Notes: a model not told the origin generated them from the sequence alone. A stretch of 64,000 nt of DNA from Pseudomonas atagonensis (GCF_011369485.1 NZ_VXCA01000025.1:248001-312000), one strand, 5' to 3'. Shown: positions 37,451-46,349, numbered from the stretch's first letter. Made by a program: numbers and translations.

Positions 37451-38356
37451 ATGACCCTCGAACGCGAAGCCGCCGCCCATACCGCCCAGGTCCTGTCCGA
37501 AGCGTTGCCTTACATCCGACGCTATGTCGGCAAGACTCTGGTGATCAAATACGGCGGCAACGCGATGGAAAGCGAGGAGCTGAAAACCGGCTTCGCCCGC
37601 GACATCGTTTTGATGAAAGCCGTGGGCATCAACCCGGTGGTCGTGCACGGTGGTGGCCCGCAGATCGGTGATCTGCTCAAGCGCCTGTCGATCGAAAGCC
37701 ACTTCGTTGACGGCATGCGCGTCACTGATGCCGCGACCATGGACGTGGTGGAAATGGTCCTTGGCGGCCAGGTCAACAAAAGCATCGTCAATCTGATCAA
37801 CCGTCACGGCGGCAGCGCCATCGGTCTGACCGGTAAAGACGCCGGGTTGATTCGTGCGAAGAAGCTCACTGTCACCCGCCAGACCCCGGAGATGACTCAG
37901 CCGGAAATCATCGACATCGGCCAGGTCGGTGAAGTGGTGGGGATCAACACCGAACTGCTGAACCTGCTGGTCAAAGGCAACTTCATCCCGGTGATCGCGC
38001 CGATCGGCGTGGGTGAAAACGGCGAGTCGTACAACATCAACGCTGACCTGGTGGCCGGTAAAGTCGCCGAAGCGCTGAAAGCCGAGAAACTGATGCTGCT
38101 GACCAACATCGCCGGCCTGATGGACAAATCGGGCACCGTGCTGACCGGCCTGAGCACCCAGCAGGTCGACGACCTGATCGCCGACGGCACCATCTACGGC
38201 GGCATGCTACCGAAAATCCGCTGTGCGCTGGAGGCGGTTCAGGGCGGCGTTGGCAGTTCGTTGATCATCGACGGTCGCGTACCGAACGCGATTCTGCTGG
38301 AAATCTTCACCGACACCGGTGTGGGCACGCTGATCAGCAACCGCAAGCGTCACTGA
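37451..38356 (+). CDS. argB: Acetylglutamate kinase
   Basis: This 301-residue amino acid kinase phosphorylates N-acetylglutamate in arginine synthesis. KTLVIKYGGNAM (about 31-42) is the nucleotide loop, VVVHGGGPQIG (about 64) is the substrate loop, and the N-terminal helix region before residue 25 is typical of arginine-sensitive hexameric forms. In Pseudomonas it follows algC. Confidence 0.97.
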   Translation: MTLEREAAAHTAQVLSEALPYIRRYVGKTLVIKYGGNAMESEELKTGFARDIVLMKAVGINPVVVHGGGPQIGDLLKRLSIESHFVDGMRVTDAATMDVVEMVLGGQVNKSIVNLINRHGGSAIGLTGKDAGLIRAKKLTVTRQTPEMTQPEIIDIGQVGEVVGINTELLNLLVKGNFIPVIAPIGVGENGESYNINADLVAGKVAEALKAEKLMLLTNIAGLMDKSGTVLTGLSTQQVDDLIADGTIYGGMLPKIRCALEAVQGGVGSSLIIDGRVPNAILLEIFTDTGVGTLISNRKRH

Positions 38357-38368
38357 TACAAAACCTCT

Positions 38369-38456
38369 AAAAGATCGCCGCTTTCCGGTGCCTGCAGCGC
38401 GAGGGTTCGTATGTACGAATTCTCTGTAGGCTTCGAGGAAACCGGCGATCTTTTTT
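38369..38456 (+). terminator. Long hairpin after argB
   Basis: AAAAGATCGCCG (38369-38380) pairs with CGGCGATCTTTT (38443-38454), followed by T residues. Inside are CCTGCAG/CTGTAGG and a small TTCGTATGTACGAA hairpin. It looks like a Rho-independent terminator with an unusually long, nested loop. Confidence 0.75.
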
Positions 38457-38556
38457 ATGCGTGCGGGAAACGTCCGACTCATATCAACGAAACGTCCGAC
38501 ATCACCAAAGCAACAATCTCCCTAGGATCTTCCCCACATCCACAGGAGATTTTCCC

Positions 38557-38784
38557 ATGCAAAAAGACTACGTCCCCTACGGCAGCGATGTTTCCCCAGG
38601 CACTTACGCCTGCGTTGATTGCGGCCACGAGTATTCCAATCAGGCCAAGACCTCGATGCCACCTTGCCCGCAATTGCGCAAAACCGCGCACAGCCTGCAC
38701 GGCTGGAAAATCCTCACCGGCCAGGGCGATGCGATCAACGATCCTTATCCGGAACAAGCCGCCAGCCCTTCGAACGAAAAATAA
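38557..38784 (+). CDS. Small zinc-ribbon-like protein
   Basis: The 75-residue protein starts MQKDYVPYGSDVSPGTYACV. A CVDCGHEY knuckle (about 19-26) and a later PPCPQ give three cysteines, and a histidine in KTAHSLHGW could complete a metal site. The ATG has AGGAG at good spacing. It is the first gene of an unrecognised three-gene run inserted between argB and pyrE. Function unknown. Confidence 0.7.
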   Translation: MQKDYVPYGSDVSPGTYACVDCGHEYSNQAKTSMPPCPQLRKTAHSLHGWKILTGQGDAINDPYPEQAASPSNEK

Positions 38785-38802
38785 CCCCGGAGCGTTTGAG
38801 CC

Positions 38803-39375
38803 ATGCAGATCTCGTTCACGATCGACGCCGACGCTTTCGAGCAGGAACAAAAGGAACCGGTCAAAAAGACCCTGCGTATCGGCGACGCCGAAATCGCTCA
38901 CGCCTTGCAGCGCATTGCCAAGGCCAGCCTGACCGAATACCTGAAAATGCTGGTCGAGGGCGGCATGCCCAGCCGGGCGGACGAGGCGAAGCAGGATCGT
39001 CTGCTTTATTTGATTCAAAGTTACTTCGGGCAGACATTGCCCACCGAATCGCAGATCTCGACGATTTTTCAGCTGACCCAAAGCCAGAGCAAAACCCTGC
39101 TGAAAAACACCGTATCGCGCTTTCGCAACCAGCTCGACGAGATCCTGCAACTCAGCATGCGCGCGGTGGTCGAGTCGGCCGAACATGCTCAGACCGTGTT
39201 TCTGGTGGTCATCAGCTCCGACGTTATCCGCGATGAGCTAAACATGCTCATCACGCAAAACGAGCCGACCTTCAAACCCATTACCAAGCGTAAAGGCAGC
39301 GCCGGGCAATTCGAGATCAGCGAAGACTCCCACGCCCTGCTCTGCACAACGCTGGGACTCGATGCCATTCAGTGA
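38803..39375 (+). CDS. Unrecognised 190-aa cytoplasmic protein
   Basis: I do not recognise this protein. It begins MQISFTIDADAFEQEQKEPV and is largely helical and charged, with DAEIAHALQRIAKASLTEYL, FQLTQSQSKTLLKNTVSRFR (about 89-108; possibly a helix-turn-helix-like pair) and ESAEHAQTVFLVVISSDVIR. No signal peptide or membrane helix is visible. It follows the zinc-ribbon gene after 18 bases and overlaps the next gene by 14 bases, so the three are probably translated together. Possibly a DNA-binding or adaptor protein, but this is a guess. Confidence 0.65.
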   Translation: MQISFTIDADAFEQEQKEPVKKTLRIGDAEIAHALQRIAKASLTEYLKMLVEGGMPSRADEAKQDRLLYLIQSYFGQTLPTESQISTIFQLTQSQSKTLLKNTVSRFRNQLDEILQLSMRAVVESAEHAQTVFLVVISSDVIRDELNMLITQNEPTFKPITKRKGSAGQFEISEDSHALLCTTLGLDAIQ

Positions 39376-39745
39376 CATCGTCGCGGTCAGTGGCTTGCTG
39401 CTGACCCTGACTACTTTCCTGTTCAATCTGGCGTGGCCCAGACTGACCGAGGCGATGGCGCTGGATCAATATCAGTCAGGCGTTCAGGCCAGAAAGCGCA
39501 GCCGGGATACGATATTGGGGACGTTCTTCAGCTGTGCGCTGCCACTGACGTGCGCCTTTGCCGCGCTGTTTTACGTCAATCTGCCCGCAACCGTGAGGAT
39601 CATCCGCACCAGCACCCTCGATTTTTGGGATTTCGACACAGGTCGCACGCTCTTCATGCTGATGGCCTGCGCACTGTTCGCGTTTGTCGCGGTTAATGTG
39701 TGGCTCTGCGCGCGACTTATCGAGAAATGGCGAAGCTTGCTATAA
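39362..39745 (+). CDS. Unrecognised membrane protein of 127 aa
   Basis: Three hydrophobic helices are visible, at about 3-25 (DIVAVSGLLLTLTTFLFNLA), 52-72 (FFSCALPLTCAFAALFYVNL) and 96-118 (LFMLMACALFAFVAVNVWLC). They are separated by a basic cytoplasmic loop (QARKRSRD). No family is recognised. It overlaps the preceding gene by 14 bases and is followed by a terminator, closing the operon. Confidence 0.65.
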   Translation: MPFSDIVAVSGLLLTLTTFLFNLAWPRLTEAMALDQYQSGVQARKRSRDTILGTFFSCALPLTCAFAALFYVNLPATVRIIRTSTLDFWDFDTGRTLFMLMACALFAFVAVNVWLCARLIEKWRSLL

Positions 39746-39750
39746 GCCAG

Positions 39751-39788
39751 ACAAAAAAAGGCCCTGTCATGACAGGGCCTTTTTTGTA
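39751..39788 (+). terminator. Bidirectional terminator between the small operon and pyrE
   Basis: ACAAAAAAAGGCCCTGTC is fully complementary to GACAGGGCCTTTTTTTGT across an AT centre. It serves both converging transcripts. Confidence 0.93.
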
Positions 39789-40433
39789 TCAAACGCCGAA
39801 CTGGGCGCGATACGCTTCAACTGCGGGCAAATGCTGCTTGAGCTGTGGATCGTCCGCGAGAAACTCCAGCACCTGATTCAGCGAAACAATGCTGATCACC
39901 GGAATGCCAAAGTCGCGCTCGACTTCCTGGATCGCCGACAACTCGCCGTTGCCACGCTCCTGACGGTTCAAGGCGATCAGCACGCCTGCCGCCTTGGCGC
40001 CATCCTGGGAAGCGATGATCTGCATCACTTCGCGAATTGCGGTGCCGGCGGTGATCACGTCGTCGATGATCAGCACTTCACCGGTCAGCGGTGCGCCGAC
40101 CAGGCTACCGCCTTCGCCGTGGGCCTTGGCTTCCTTGCGGTTGAAGCACCATGGCAGGTCGCGGTTGTGATGTTCAGCCAGTGCAACGGCCGTGGTTGCC
40201 GCCAGCGGGATGCCTTTGTAGGCCGGACCGAACAGCACGTCGAACGGAATGCCGCTCTCGGCAATGGCGGCGGCGTAGAAACGCCCCAGCTGCGCCAGCG
40301 CGGAACCCGAGTTGAACAGGCCGGCATTGAAGAAGTAAGGACTGGTGCGCCCGGACTTCAGGGTGAACTCACCGAAGCGCAAAACGCCGCGATCGATGGC
40401 AAAACGAATGAAATCGCGCTGATACGCTTGCAT
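39789..40433 (-). CDS. pyrE: Orotate phosphoribosyltransferase
   Basis: This 214-residue enzyme of pyrimidine synthesis joins orotate to PRPP. MQAYQRDFIRFAIDRGVLRF is the PyrE N terminus. FGPAYKGIPLAA binds orotate, EAKAHGEGG is the flexible catalytic loop and VLIIDDVITAGTA the PRPP motif (about 120-132). The ATG at 40433 is preferred over the longer frame. It is divergent from crc. Confidence 0.97.
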   Translation of the reverse strand: MQAYQRDFIRFAIDRGVLRFGEFTLKSGRTSPYFFNAGLFNSGSALAQLGRFYAAAIAESGIPFDVLFGPAYKGIPLAATTAVALAEHHNRDLPWCFNRKEAKAHGEGGSLVGAPLTGEVLIIDDVITAGTAIREVMQIIASQDGAKAAGVLIALNRQERGNGELSAIQEVERDFGIPVISIVSLNQVLEFLADDPQLKQHLPAVEAYRAQFGV

Positions 40434-40515
40434 GAAAAAAACCCCAAATACCACGGATTTAGCTAATTAGCTTGACGCCGTGTATCATACACGCACGCGA
40501 TTTTTGGGGCCATTT

Positions 40516-41295
40516 ATGCGGATCATCAGTGTGAACGTCAATGGTATTCAGGCTGCAGTCGAGCGTGGTTTGCTCAGTTGGCTGCAAGCACAGAATGCCG
40601 ACGTCATCTGCCTGCAGGACACCCGTGCCTCCGCCTTTGAACTGGATGACCCAGCCTTCCAACTGGATGGCTACTTCCTTTATGCCTGCGATGCTGAAGT
40701 CCCTGCCCAAGGCGGCGTGGCTTTGTATTCGCGGTTGCAACCGAAGGCTGTCATCAGCGGTCTCGGTTTCGAGACGGCCGACCGCTACGGGCGCTACCTG
40801 CAAGCAGATTTCGACAAAGTCAGTATTGCCACCTTGCTGCTTCCTTCGGGGATGAACGGCGATGAGGACTTGAACCAGAAGTTCAAGCTCATGGACGACT
40901 TCGGCAAGTACCTGGACAAGCAGCGGCGCAAACGTCGCGAGTACATTTATTGTGGCTCGCTGTACGTCGCGCAGCAGAAGCTCGACATCAAGAACTGGCG
41001 TGACAGCCAGCAATCTCCGGGTTTCCTGGCGCCAGAACGCGCCTGGATGGACGAGATTGTCGGCAACATGGGCTATGTCGATGCGCTGCGCGAAGTCAGC
41101 CGCGAAGGCGACCAGTACAGCTGGTGGCCGGACAACGAACAGGCCGAGATGCTGAATTTGGGCTGGCGCTTCGACTACCAGATCCTGACCCCAGGGCTGC
41201 GCCGCTTCGTACGCAGCGCACGCCTGCCACGTCAGCCACGGTTCTCGCAGCACGCGCCACTGATCGTCGACTACGACTGGACGCTGACCATCTAA
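40516..41295 (+). CDS. crc: Catabolite repression control protein Crc
   Basis: This 259-residue protein has the exonuclease-endonuclease-phosphatase fold (MRIISVNVNGIQAAVERGLL, NADVICLQDTRAS, PGLRRFVRSARLPRQPRFSQ, HAPLIVDYDW). In Pseudomonas, Crc has no nuclease activity. It works with Hfq on A-rich AAnAAnAA motifs to repress translation of catabolic genes, and is opposed by the small RNAs CrcZ/CrcY. The start at 40516 gives the known length. A terminator follows. Confidence 0.97.
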   Translation: MRIISVNVNGIQAAVERGLLSWLQAQNADVICLQDTRASAFELDDPAFQLDGYFLYACDAEVPAQGGVALYSRLQPKAVISGLGFETADRYGRYLQADFDKVSIATLLLPSGMNGDEDLNQKFKLMDDFGKYLDKQRRKRREYIYCGSLYVAQQKLDIKNWRDSQQSPGFLAPERAWMDEIVGNMGYVDALREVSREGDQYSWWPDNEQAEMLNLGWRFDYQILTPGLRRFVRSARLPRQPRFSQHAPLIVDYDWTLTI

Positions 41296-41311
41296 GCGTC
41301 GTTTCGCAGCC

Positions 41312-41350
41312 AAAAAAAATGCCCGTATCGCAAGATACGGGCATTTTTTA
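41312..41350. terminator. Bidirectional terminator between crc and gltS
   Basis: AAAATGCCCGTATC and GATACGGGCATTTT pair around GCAA with A and T tails. The stem core is nearly the same as at 30606 (GCCCGTATC), which shows reuse of one terminator sequence. Confidence 0.93.
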
Positions 41351-41376
41351 TGCTTGGGCCTTAGGCAGTCCACACC

Positions 41377-42585
41377 TCAGAGTGCGACAAAGAAAGGCAA
41401 GGCCAGATAAAGCTTGATCACGATGACGTTAATAATGTCGATGAAAAACGCCCCCACCATCGGCACCACAAGAAACGCGATCTGTGAAGGCCCGTAACGC
41501 TGCGTCACAGCCTGCATGTTGGCGATCGCCGTTGGCGTCGCTCCCAGACCGAAACCACAATGCCCTGCGGCCAGCACTGCCGCATCGTAGTTGCTGCCCA
41601 TCATTCTGAACGTCACGAATATCGCGAACAACGCCATCACCAGCGCCTGCACGGCCAGAATGATGAAGATCGGCAAGGCCAGTGCCGCCAGGTCCCACAA
41701 CTTAAGCGACATCAAGGCAATCGCCAGGAACAGTGACAGGCTGACGTTCCCCAACACAGAGACCTCACGCTCGAATACCTGATACAAGCCAAACGCTGAA
41801 AGCCCGTTGCGCAAGACCACACCCACGAACAGGACGCAAACGAACGTCGGCAGCTCGAAGGCAGTGCCGTGCAGAAAACCGTTCAGCAGATTGCCAACCA
41901 ACAAGCTGACGGCAATCAAGGCAAGTGTCTCGATAAACGAAAACGGCGTTATCGAGCGCTCCTTGTTCGGCTGCTCAAAGCCCTTGGGCAACCGTGGTGT
42001 TTCCTGATTTTGACATCCGGGCACTTGAACACGCTTGATCAGCAGACGAGCCACCGGGCCGCCAATCAATCCGCCCAGCACCAGACCAAATGTTGCAGAG
42101 GCAATCGCCAGTTCCGAGGCCGATGCCAAACCGTACTTCTCACTGAATACCGTCCCCCACGCAGCACCGGTGCCGTGACCGCCCGCCAGGGTGATCGAGC
42201 CGGTCAGCAAGCCCATCAGAGGATCGAGTCCGAGCATTGTCGCAAGACCGATACCCATCGCGTTCTGTACGACGAGCAGCCCGGTGACTGCCAGCAGAAA
42301 AACCCCGACGACGCGCCCGCCCTTCTTCAGGCTGGCGAAGTCGGCACTCAGACCGATGGTGGCGAAAAACGCCAGCATCAAGGGTGTTTGAAGCGAAGTG
42401 TCGAAACGCACTTCAATATCAAGCGTGCGCAATACCAACAGAAACAGAGCAACCAGCAGACCGCCGGCTACAGGTTCGGGAATATTGTAATTGCGCAGAA
42501 AACCGACACGGGTAACAAGACCACGGCCCACCAAAAGCACTAACGAGGCGGCGACGAGCGTTCCATAAAAATCGAGCTGAATCAT
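41377..42585 (-). CDS. gltS: Sodium/glutamate symporter GltS
   Basis: This 402-residue membrane protein has about 10-12 helices. MIQLDFYGTLVAASLVLLVG and VPEPVAGG-like NIPEPVAGGLLVALF are typical of GltS, as are GSITLAGGHGTGAAWG (about 130-145) and GHCGFGLGATPTAIANMQAV (about 343-362), the two re-entrant loops that bind substrate. It imports glutamate with Na+. A candidate Hfq/Crc motif covers its ribosome-binding region. Confidence 0.95.
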   Translation of the reverse strand: MIQLDFYGTLVAASLVLLVGRGLVTRVGFLRNYNIPEPVAGGLLVALFLLVLRTLDIEVRFDTSLQTPLMLAFFATIGLSADFASLKKGGRVVGVFLLAVTGLLVVQNAMGIGLATMLGLDPLMGLLTGSITLAGGHGTGAAWGTVFSEKYGLASASELAIASATFGLVLGGLIGGPVARLLIKRVQVPGCQNQETPRLPKGFEQPNKERSITPFSFIETLALIAVSLLVGNLLNGFLHGTAFELPTFVCVLFVGVVLRNGLSAFGLYQVFEREVSVLGNVSLSLFLAIALMSLKLWDLAALALPIFIILAVQALVMALFAIFVTFRMMGSNYDAAVLAAGHCGFGLGATPTAIANMQAVTQRYGPSQIAFLVVPMVGAFFIDIINVIVIKLYLALPFFVAL

Positions 42586-42590
42586 TGGGA

Positions 42591-42598
42591 TTATTCTT
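42591..42598 (-). promoter_or_regulatory. Candidate Hfq/Crc (CA) motif in the gltS leader
   Basis: On the minus strand the sequence just before the gltS start is AAGAATAA-TCCCA-ATG, so an AAnAAnAA motif lies 5 bases from the start codon in place of a normal ribosome site. Amino acid transporters are frequent Crc targets in Pseudomonas. Confidence 0.5.
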
Positions 42599-42979
42599 GG
42601 CTGTATATTCAGAAGTGCACTTTTTACCTGGGCGCACCTCTAGAATCGGCTGAATTACTCAACACTGATTGCTATTGAATTCAGGGACCTTCGATGGCCT
42701 GAATATATCGAAATATTTCTGGAGGAATATTGCTTGGCGCAACTTTATCAATCGCCAAGCCCGGCTGCCAAGGATATGGCCGACATCCGGAGGCTACAGT
42801 TGTGACTAAAGATGTATGCGTAGTCCGATAATGAAAAATTACACCTGACTGTCGTGAACACCCCGAAGATAAATAACAAAGATACTTTTAATTCCAGAAT
42901 AAAAAAGCCCTGACAAGTCAGGGCATTTTTTGATGTGAGGCGAGCAGTTACTTCTATTAATAAATCGATCCGCGCGCGA
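42599..42979. other. gltS upstream region with a terminator at 42901-42931
   Basis: No gene is seen here. The gltS promoter should lie within about 42600-42750, which is AT-rich. AAAAAGCCCTGAC pairs with GTCAGGGCATTTTT at 42901-42930 and ends the leftward DUF4870 transcript. Confidence 0.6.
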
Positions 42980-43348
42980 CTATTTGATCAAGCGCCAGGT
43001 AAAGGGATAACGATAAGGAAACCCTTCATTAGCCTTCACCCCAGCGATAATCGTCAGCACCAGCGCCCCGATGGCCACCAGCCCCAGCAGGAAGAAGCCG
43101 ATAATCAGCAGCATCAGCAGGAAACAGATCATTGAGGCAATCGCCACGGTGATCTGGAAGTTCAGCGCTTCCTTGCCCTGAGCATCGATGAACGGATCGG
43201 ACTCGCGCTTCATCTGCCACAGGATCAGCGGCCCGATCAAGTTGCCAAACGGGATCCAGATCCCCAGCAAGGCGGACAAGTGACAAAACATCGCCCACTG
43301 GCGAACCTCCTGGCTCGGCTTGGGCAGCAGCTCTTGCTCGTCACTCAT
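42980..43348 (-). CDS. DUF4870 (Tic20-like) membrane protein
   Basis: The 122-residue protein has SQEVRQWAMFCHLSALLGIW, FGNLIGPLILWQMKRESDPF and IDAQGKEALNFQIT, the DUF4870 signature, and three to four membrane helices. Its function is unknown, although the family is widespread. It is read leftwards just downstream of rph (27-base gap) and may share its transcript. Confidence 0.9.
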   Translation of the reverse strand: MSDEQELLPKPSQEVRQWAMFCHLSALLGIWIPFGNLIGPLILWQMKRESDPFIDAQGKEALNFQITVAIASMICFLLMLLIIGFFLLGLVAIGALVLTIIAGVKANEGFPYRYPFTWRLIK

Positions 43349-43375
43349 CGCATTCTCCTTGCGGTTGAAGATCTG

Positions 43376-44098
43376 TTAGTCGGCCAGCGCAGCCTTCTGC
43401 AGATCAAAGATTTCAGACATGCCTTTCTTCGCCAGTTCGAGCATGGCAGTCAGCTCTTCAGGCTGGAACGGCGCGCCTTCGGCGGTGCCTTGAACCTCGA
43501 TGAAACCGCCAGCGCTGGTCATCACCACGTTGAGGTCAGTCTCGGCAGCCGAATCTTCAAGATAGTCCAGATCCAGCACCGGCTCGCCTTTGTAGATACC
43601 CACCGATACTGCGCCAATCATCTGCTTGAGCGGATCGCCAGCCTTCAGGCCACCGCGGCTCTTGATCACTTTCAGGGCATCGACCAGCGCAACCATGGCG
43701 CCAGTGATTGATGCGGTGCGGGTGCCGCCATCTGCCTGGATCACGTCGCAGTCGACGTACAAGGTGATGTCGCCCAGCTTGGTCATGTCCAGCGCGGCGC
43801 GCAGGGAACGGCCGATCAGACGCTGGATTTCCAGGGTGCGACCGCCCTGCTTGCCACGGCTCGCCTCACGCTGGTTACGCTCGCCGGTGGCGCGCGGCAG
43901 CATGCCGTACTCGGCGGTCAGCCAGCCCTCGCCTTTGCCCTTGAGGAAACGCGGTACGCCCGGCTCGACGCTGACGGTACAGATGACTTTGGTATCACCG
44001 AATTCGACCAGCACCGATCCTTCGGCGTGTTTGGTGTAGTTGCGGGTAATGCGGATCGAGCGCAGCTGATCGGCAACGCGACCACTTGGACGTTTCAT
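43376..44098 (-). CDS. rph: Ribonuclease PH
   Basis: This 240-residue phosphate-dependent 3' exonuclease matures tRNA ends. MKRPSGRVADQLRSIRITRN, PRATGERNQREASRGKQGGR (phosphate/RNA site) and DCDVIQADGGTRTASITGA are diagnostic. The start at 44098 gives the family length; the frame continues upstream without a sensible start. It is divergent from yicC. Confidence 0.97.
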   Translation of the reverse strand: MKRPSGRVADQLRSIRITRNYTKHAEGSVLVEFGDTKVICTVSVEPGVPRFLKGKGEGWLTAEYGMLPRATGERNQREASRGKQGGRTLEIQRLIGRSLRAALDMTKLGDITLYVDCDVIQADGGTRTASITGAMVALVDALKVIKSRGGLKAGDPLKQMIGAVSVGIYKGEPVLDLDYLEDSAAETDLNVVMTSAGGFIEVQGTAEGAPFQPEELTAMLELAKKGMSEIFDLQKAALAD

Positions 44099-44366
44099 AG
44101 GGGATACCTGTACTGGGGACGGAAAACTGCCGAGCATTATAGAGCGGTGCACCGCACCTGGGCACTCGTAAAAAATCCCGGTAGCGACCGGCGGCCCTGA
44201 AACACCCATTACCGACGGGCTGCAGCCCTTTGTCACACCGTGTGTTTGGGCGCTTTCGCCGCACTGCGCTACAATCCTGCGCCTTTGCTGCCAGTCGGCT
44301 TAAATTCATTGATATCGAGCCTGCGGAACCTCAATTCTGCGCCGATCTGCATTGCGAGGTACCACC

Positions 44367-45230
44367 ATGGTGCACAGCATGACTGCCTTTGCCCGCGTCG
44401 AGAAAGCCGGCGCTCAGGGCACCCTGAGCTGGGAACTGCGCTCGGTCAACAGCCGCTACCTGGAACCGCACCTGCGTCTGCCGGAATCCTTTCGCGACCT
44501 CGAAGGCGCCGTGCGTGAAGCACTGCGTCAGGGTCTGTCTCGGGGCAAACTGGAATGCACCCTGCGTTTCACTGAAGAAAGCACCGGCAAACCACTGCAG
44601 GTGGATCGCGAGCGTGCTGCCCAACTGGTCGCTGCGGCGCAAACCGTTGCCGGCCTGATCAACAACCCGGCGGCGTTGAACCCGCTGGAAGTGCTCGCAT
44701 GGCCCGGCGTGCTGGTGGCCGACGCCTCCGACCCGCAGGCGCTGAACGCTGACGCACTGGCACTGTTCAACCAGGGCCTGAAAGAACTCAAGGCCGGCCG
44801 CGAGCGCGAAGGCGCGGAGCTGGCACGATTGATCAACGAGCGCCTGACTTCGATTGAAGAAGACGTCGTGACCCTGCGTGAACTGGTGCCGCAAATGCTC
44901 GCCACCCAGCGCCAGAAAGTCCTCGACCGCTTCGCCGACATGAAAGCCGAGCTGGATCCGCAGCGCCTCGAACAGGAAATGGTCATGCTCGCGCAAAAAA
45001 GCGACGTGGCCGAAGAACTGGATCGCTTGAGCACTCACATCATCGAAGTTCGCCGGGTGCTGAAATCCGGCGGCGCGGCCGGGCGGCGCCTGGACTTCCT
45101 GATGCAGGAACTCAACCGCGAAGCGAACACACTGGGCTCCAAGGCCTTCGACCCGCGCAGCACACAGGCCGCCGTCAACCTCAAGGTGTTGATCGAGCAG
45201 ATGCGCGAACAAGTGCAGAATATTGAGTAA
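44367..45230 (+). CDS. yicC: YicC family endoribonuclease-type protein
   Basis: The 287-residue protein starts MVHSMTAFARVEKAGAQGTL and ends in LNREANTLGSKAFDPRSTQA, both typical of YicC, a toroidal RNase in recent work on E. coli. GAGGT at proper spacing supports the ATG at 44367 rather than 44352. It is followed by gmk after 10 bases, as in many proteobacteria. Confidence 0.93.
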   Translation: MVHSMTAFARVEKAGAQGTLSWELRSVNSRYLEPHLRLPESFRDLEGAVREALRQGLSRGKLECTLRFTEESTGKPLQVDRERAAQLVAAAQTVAGLINNPAALNPLEVLAWPGVLVADASDPQALNADALALFNQGLKELKAGREREGAELARLINERLTSIEEDVVTLRELVPQMLATQRQKVLDRFADMKAELDPQRLEQEMVMLAQKSDVAEELDRLSTHIIEVRRVLKSGGAAGRRLDFLMQELNREANTLGSKAFDPRSTQAAVNLKVLIEQMREQVQNIE

Positions 45231-45240
45231 GGCAACAGAC

Positions 45241-45861
45241 ATGACCCACAGCACCGGCACCCTGTACATCATTTCCGCCCCATCGGGCGCGGGCAAGAGC
45301 AGCCTGGTCAAGGCGTTGACCGACGCCAACCCGGAGATTCGCGTATCGATTTCCCACACCACCCGCGCCATGCGTCCGGGTGAAGTGGACGGCGTGAACT
45401 ATCACTTCGTGTCCCGCGAAGAATTCGTGAAGATGGGCGAGCACGGCGACTTCCTTGAACGCGCCGAAGTCTTCGGCAACTTCTACGGCACCTCGCAAAG
45501 CCGCCTGCAGCAGACTCTGGACGAAGGCCACGATCTGATTCTGGAAATCGACTGGCAGGGCGCCGAGCAAGTGCGCAAGCTGATGCCGCAGGCACGTTCG
45601 ATCTTTATCCTGCCACCGTCGTTGCAGGCTCTGCACCAGCGCCTGACCAATCGCGGTCAGGACAGCGACGAGATCATTGCCGGGCGAATGCGCGAAGCCG
45701 TCAGTGAAATGAGCCACTATGTCGAGTATGACTACCTGATCATCAACGACGATTTCGCCCACGCGCTGGACGATCTGAAGGCTATTTTCCGCGCCAATCA
45801 GCTGCAACAGAAACGCCAACAGGTGCGTTTCGGCAAATTGCTGGCCGAATTGCTCGGCTAA
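45241..45861 (+). CDS. gmk: Guanylate kinase
   Basis: This 206-residue kinase turns GMP into GDP. LYIISAPSGAGKSSLVKAL holds the P-loop (about 14-21), SISHTTRAMRPGEVDGVNYH the GMP site, and DWQGAEQVRK the conserved central part. The ATG at 45241 fits, with AAGG before it. Confidence 0.98.
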   Translation: MTHSTGTLYIISAPSGAGKSSLVKALTDANPEIRVSISHTTRAMRPGEVDGVNYHFVSREEFVKMGEHGDFLERAEVFGNFYGTSQSRLQQTLDEGHDLILEIDWQGAEQVRKLMPQARSIFILPPSLQALHQRLTNRGQDSDEIIAGRMREAVSEMSHYVEYDYLIINDDFAHALDDLKAIFRANQLQQKRQQVRFGKLLAELLG

Positions 45862-45878
45862 TCAGCTCTTCCCAAAAC

Positions 45879-45966
45879 CGCTGCAAGGGCTTTACATTGG
45901 CACTTGCAGCGCGTTGAAGGGCTTGGTCAAAAAATCAGCGCTTCCCTAATCGCTGGTGATTTTTTA
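45879..45966 (+). terminator. Hairpin and terminator between gmk and rpoZ
   Basis: CGCTGCAAG (45879-45887) pairs with CTTGCAGCG (45903-45911). Then AAAAAATCAGCG pairs with CGCTGGTGATTTTTT (about 45929-45966), a Rho-independent terminator with one bulge. gmk and rpoZ are thus probably separate transcripts. Confidence 0.7.
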
Positions 45967-46028
45967 AACTGTTGAGTCCGCTCGCCCAACCGGGCAGCGC
46001 GCATATTGCATTCGCTCCGAGGAATACC

Positions 46029-46292
46029 ATGGCCCGCGTAACCGTTGAAGACTGCCTAGAACACGTGGAAAACCGCTTTGAGCTGGTCATGCTCTCTACC
46101 AAGCGTGCCCGTCAACTGGCCACCGGCGGCAAAGAGCCACTGGTTCAGTGGGAAAACGACAAGCCGACAGTAGTCGCCCTGCGTGAAATCGCTGAAGGCC
46201 TGATGAGCTACGAGTTCATCGCCAACGCTGAAATCGTTGAAGACGAACCGCTGTTCGCAGCGTTCGAGGACGAGTCCAACGAGGCCGTCTAA
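46029..46292 (+). CDS. rpoZ: RNA polymerase omega subunit
   Basis: The 87-residue protein is MARVTVEDCLEHVENRFELV, with STKRARQLATGGKEP after it. Omega assists assembly of RNA polymerase and forms part of ppGpp site 1. It is followed by spoT after 57 bases, the classic linkage. Confidence 0.98.
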   Translation: MARVTVEDCLEHVENRFELVMLSTKRARQLATGGKEPLVQWENDKPTVVALREIAEGLMSYEFIANAEIVEDEPLFAAFEDESNEAV

Positions 46293-46349
46293 GCCTATGC
46301 CTGGTCGACGTAGCACGGCGCGGGATCACAGCTTGCGGCAGGAGTCATC

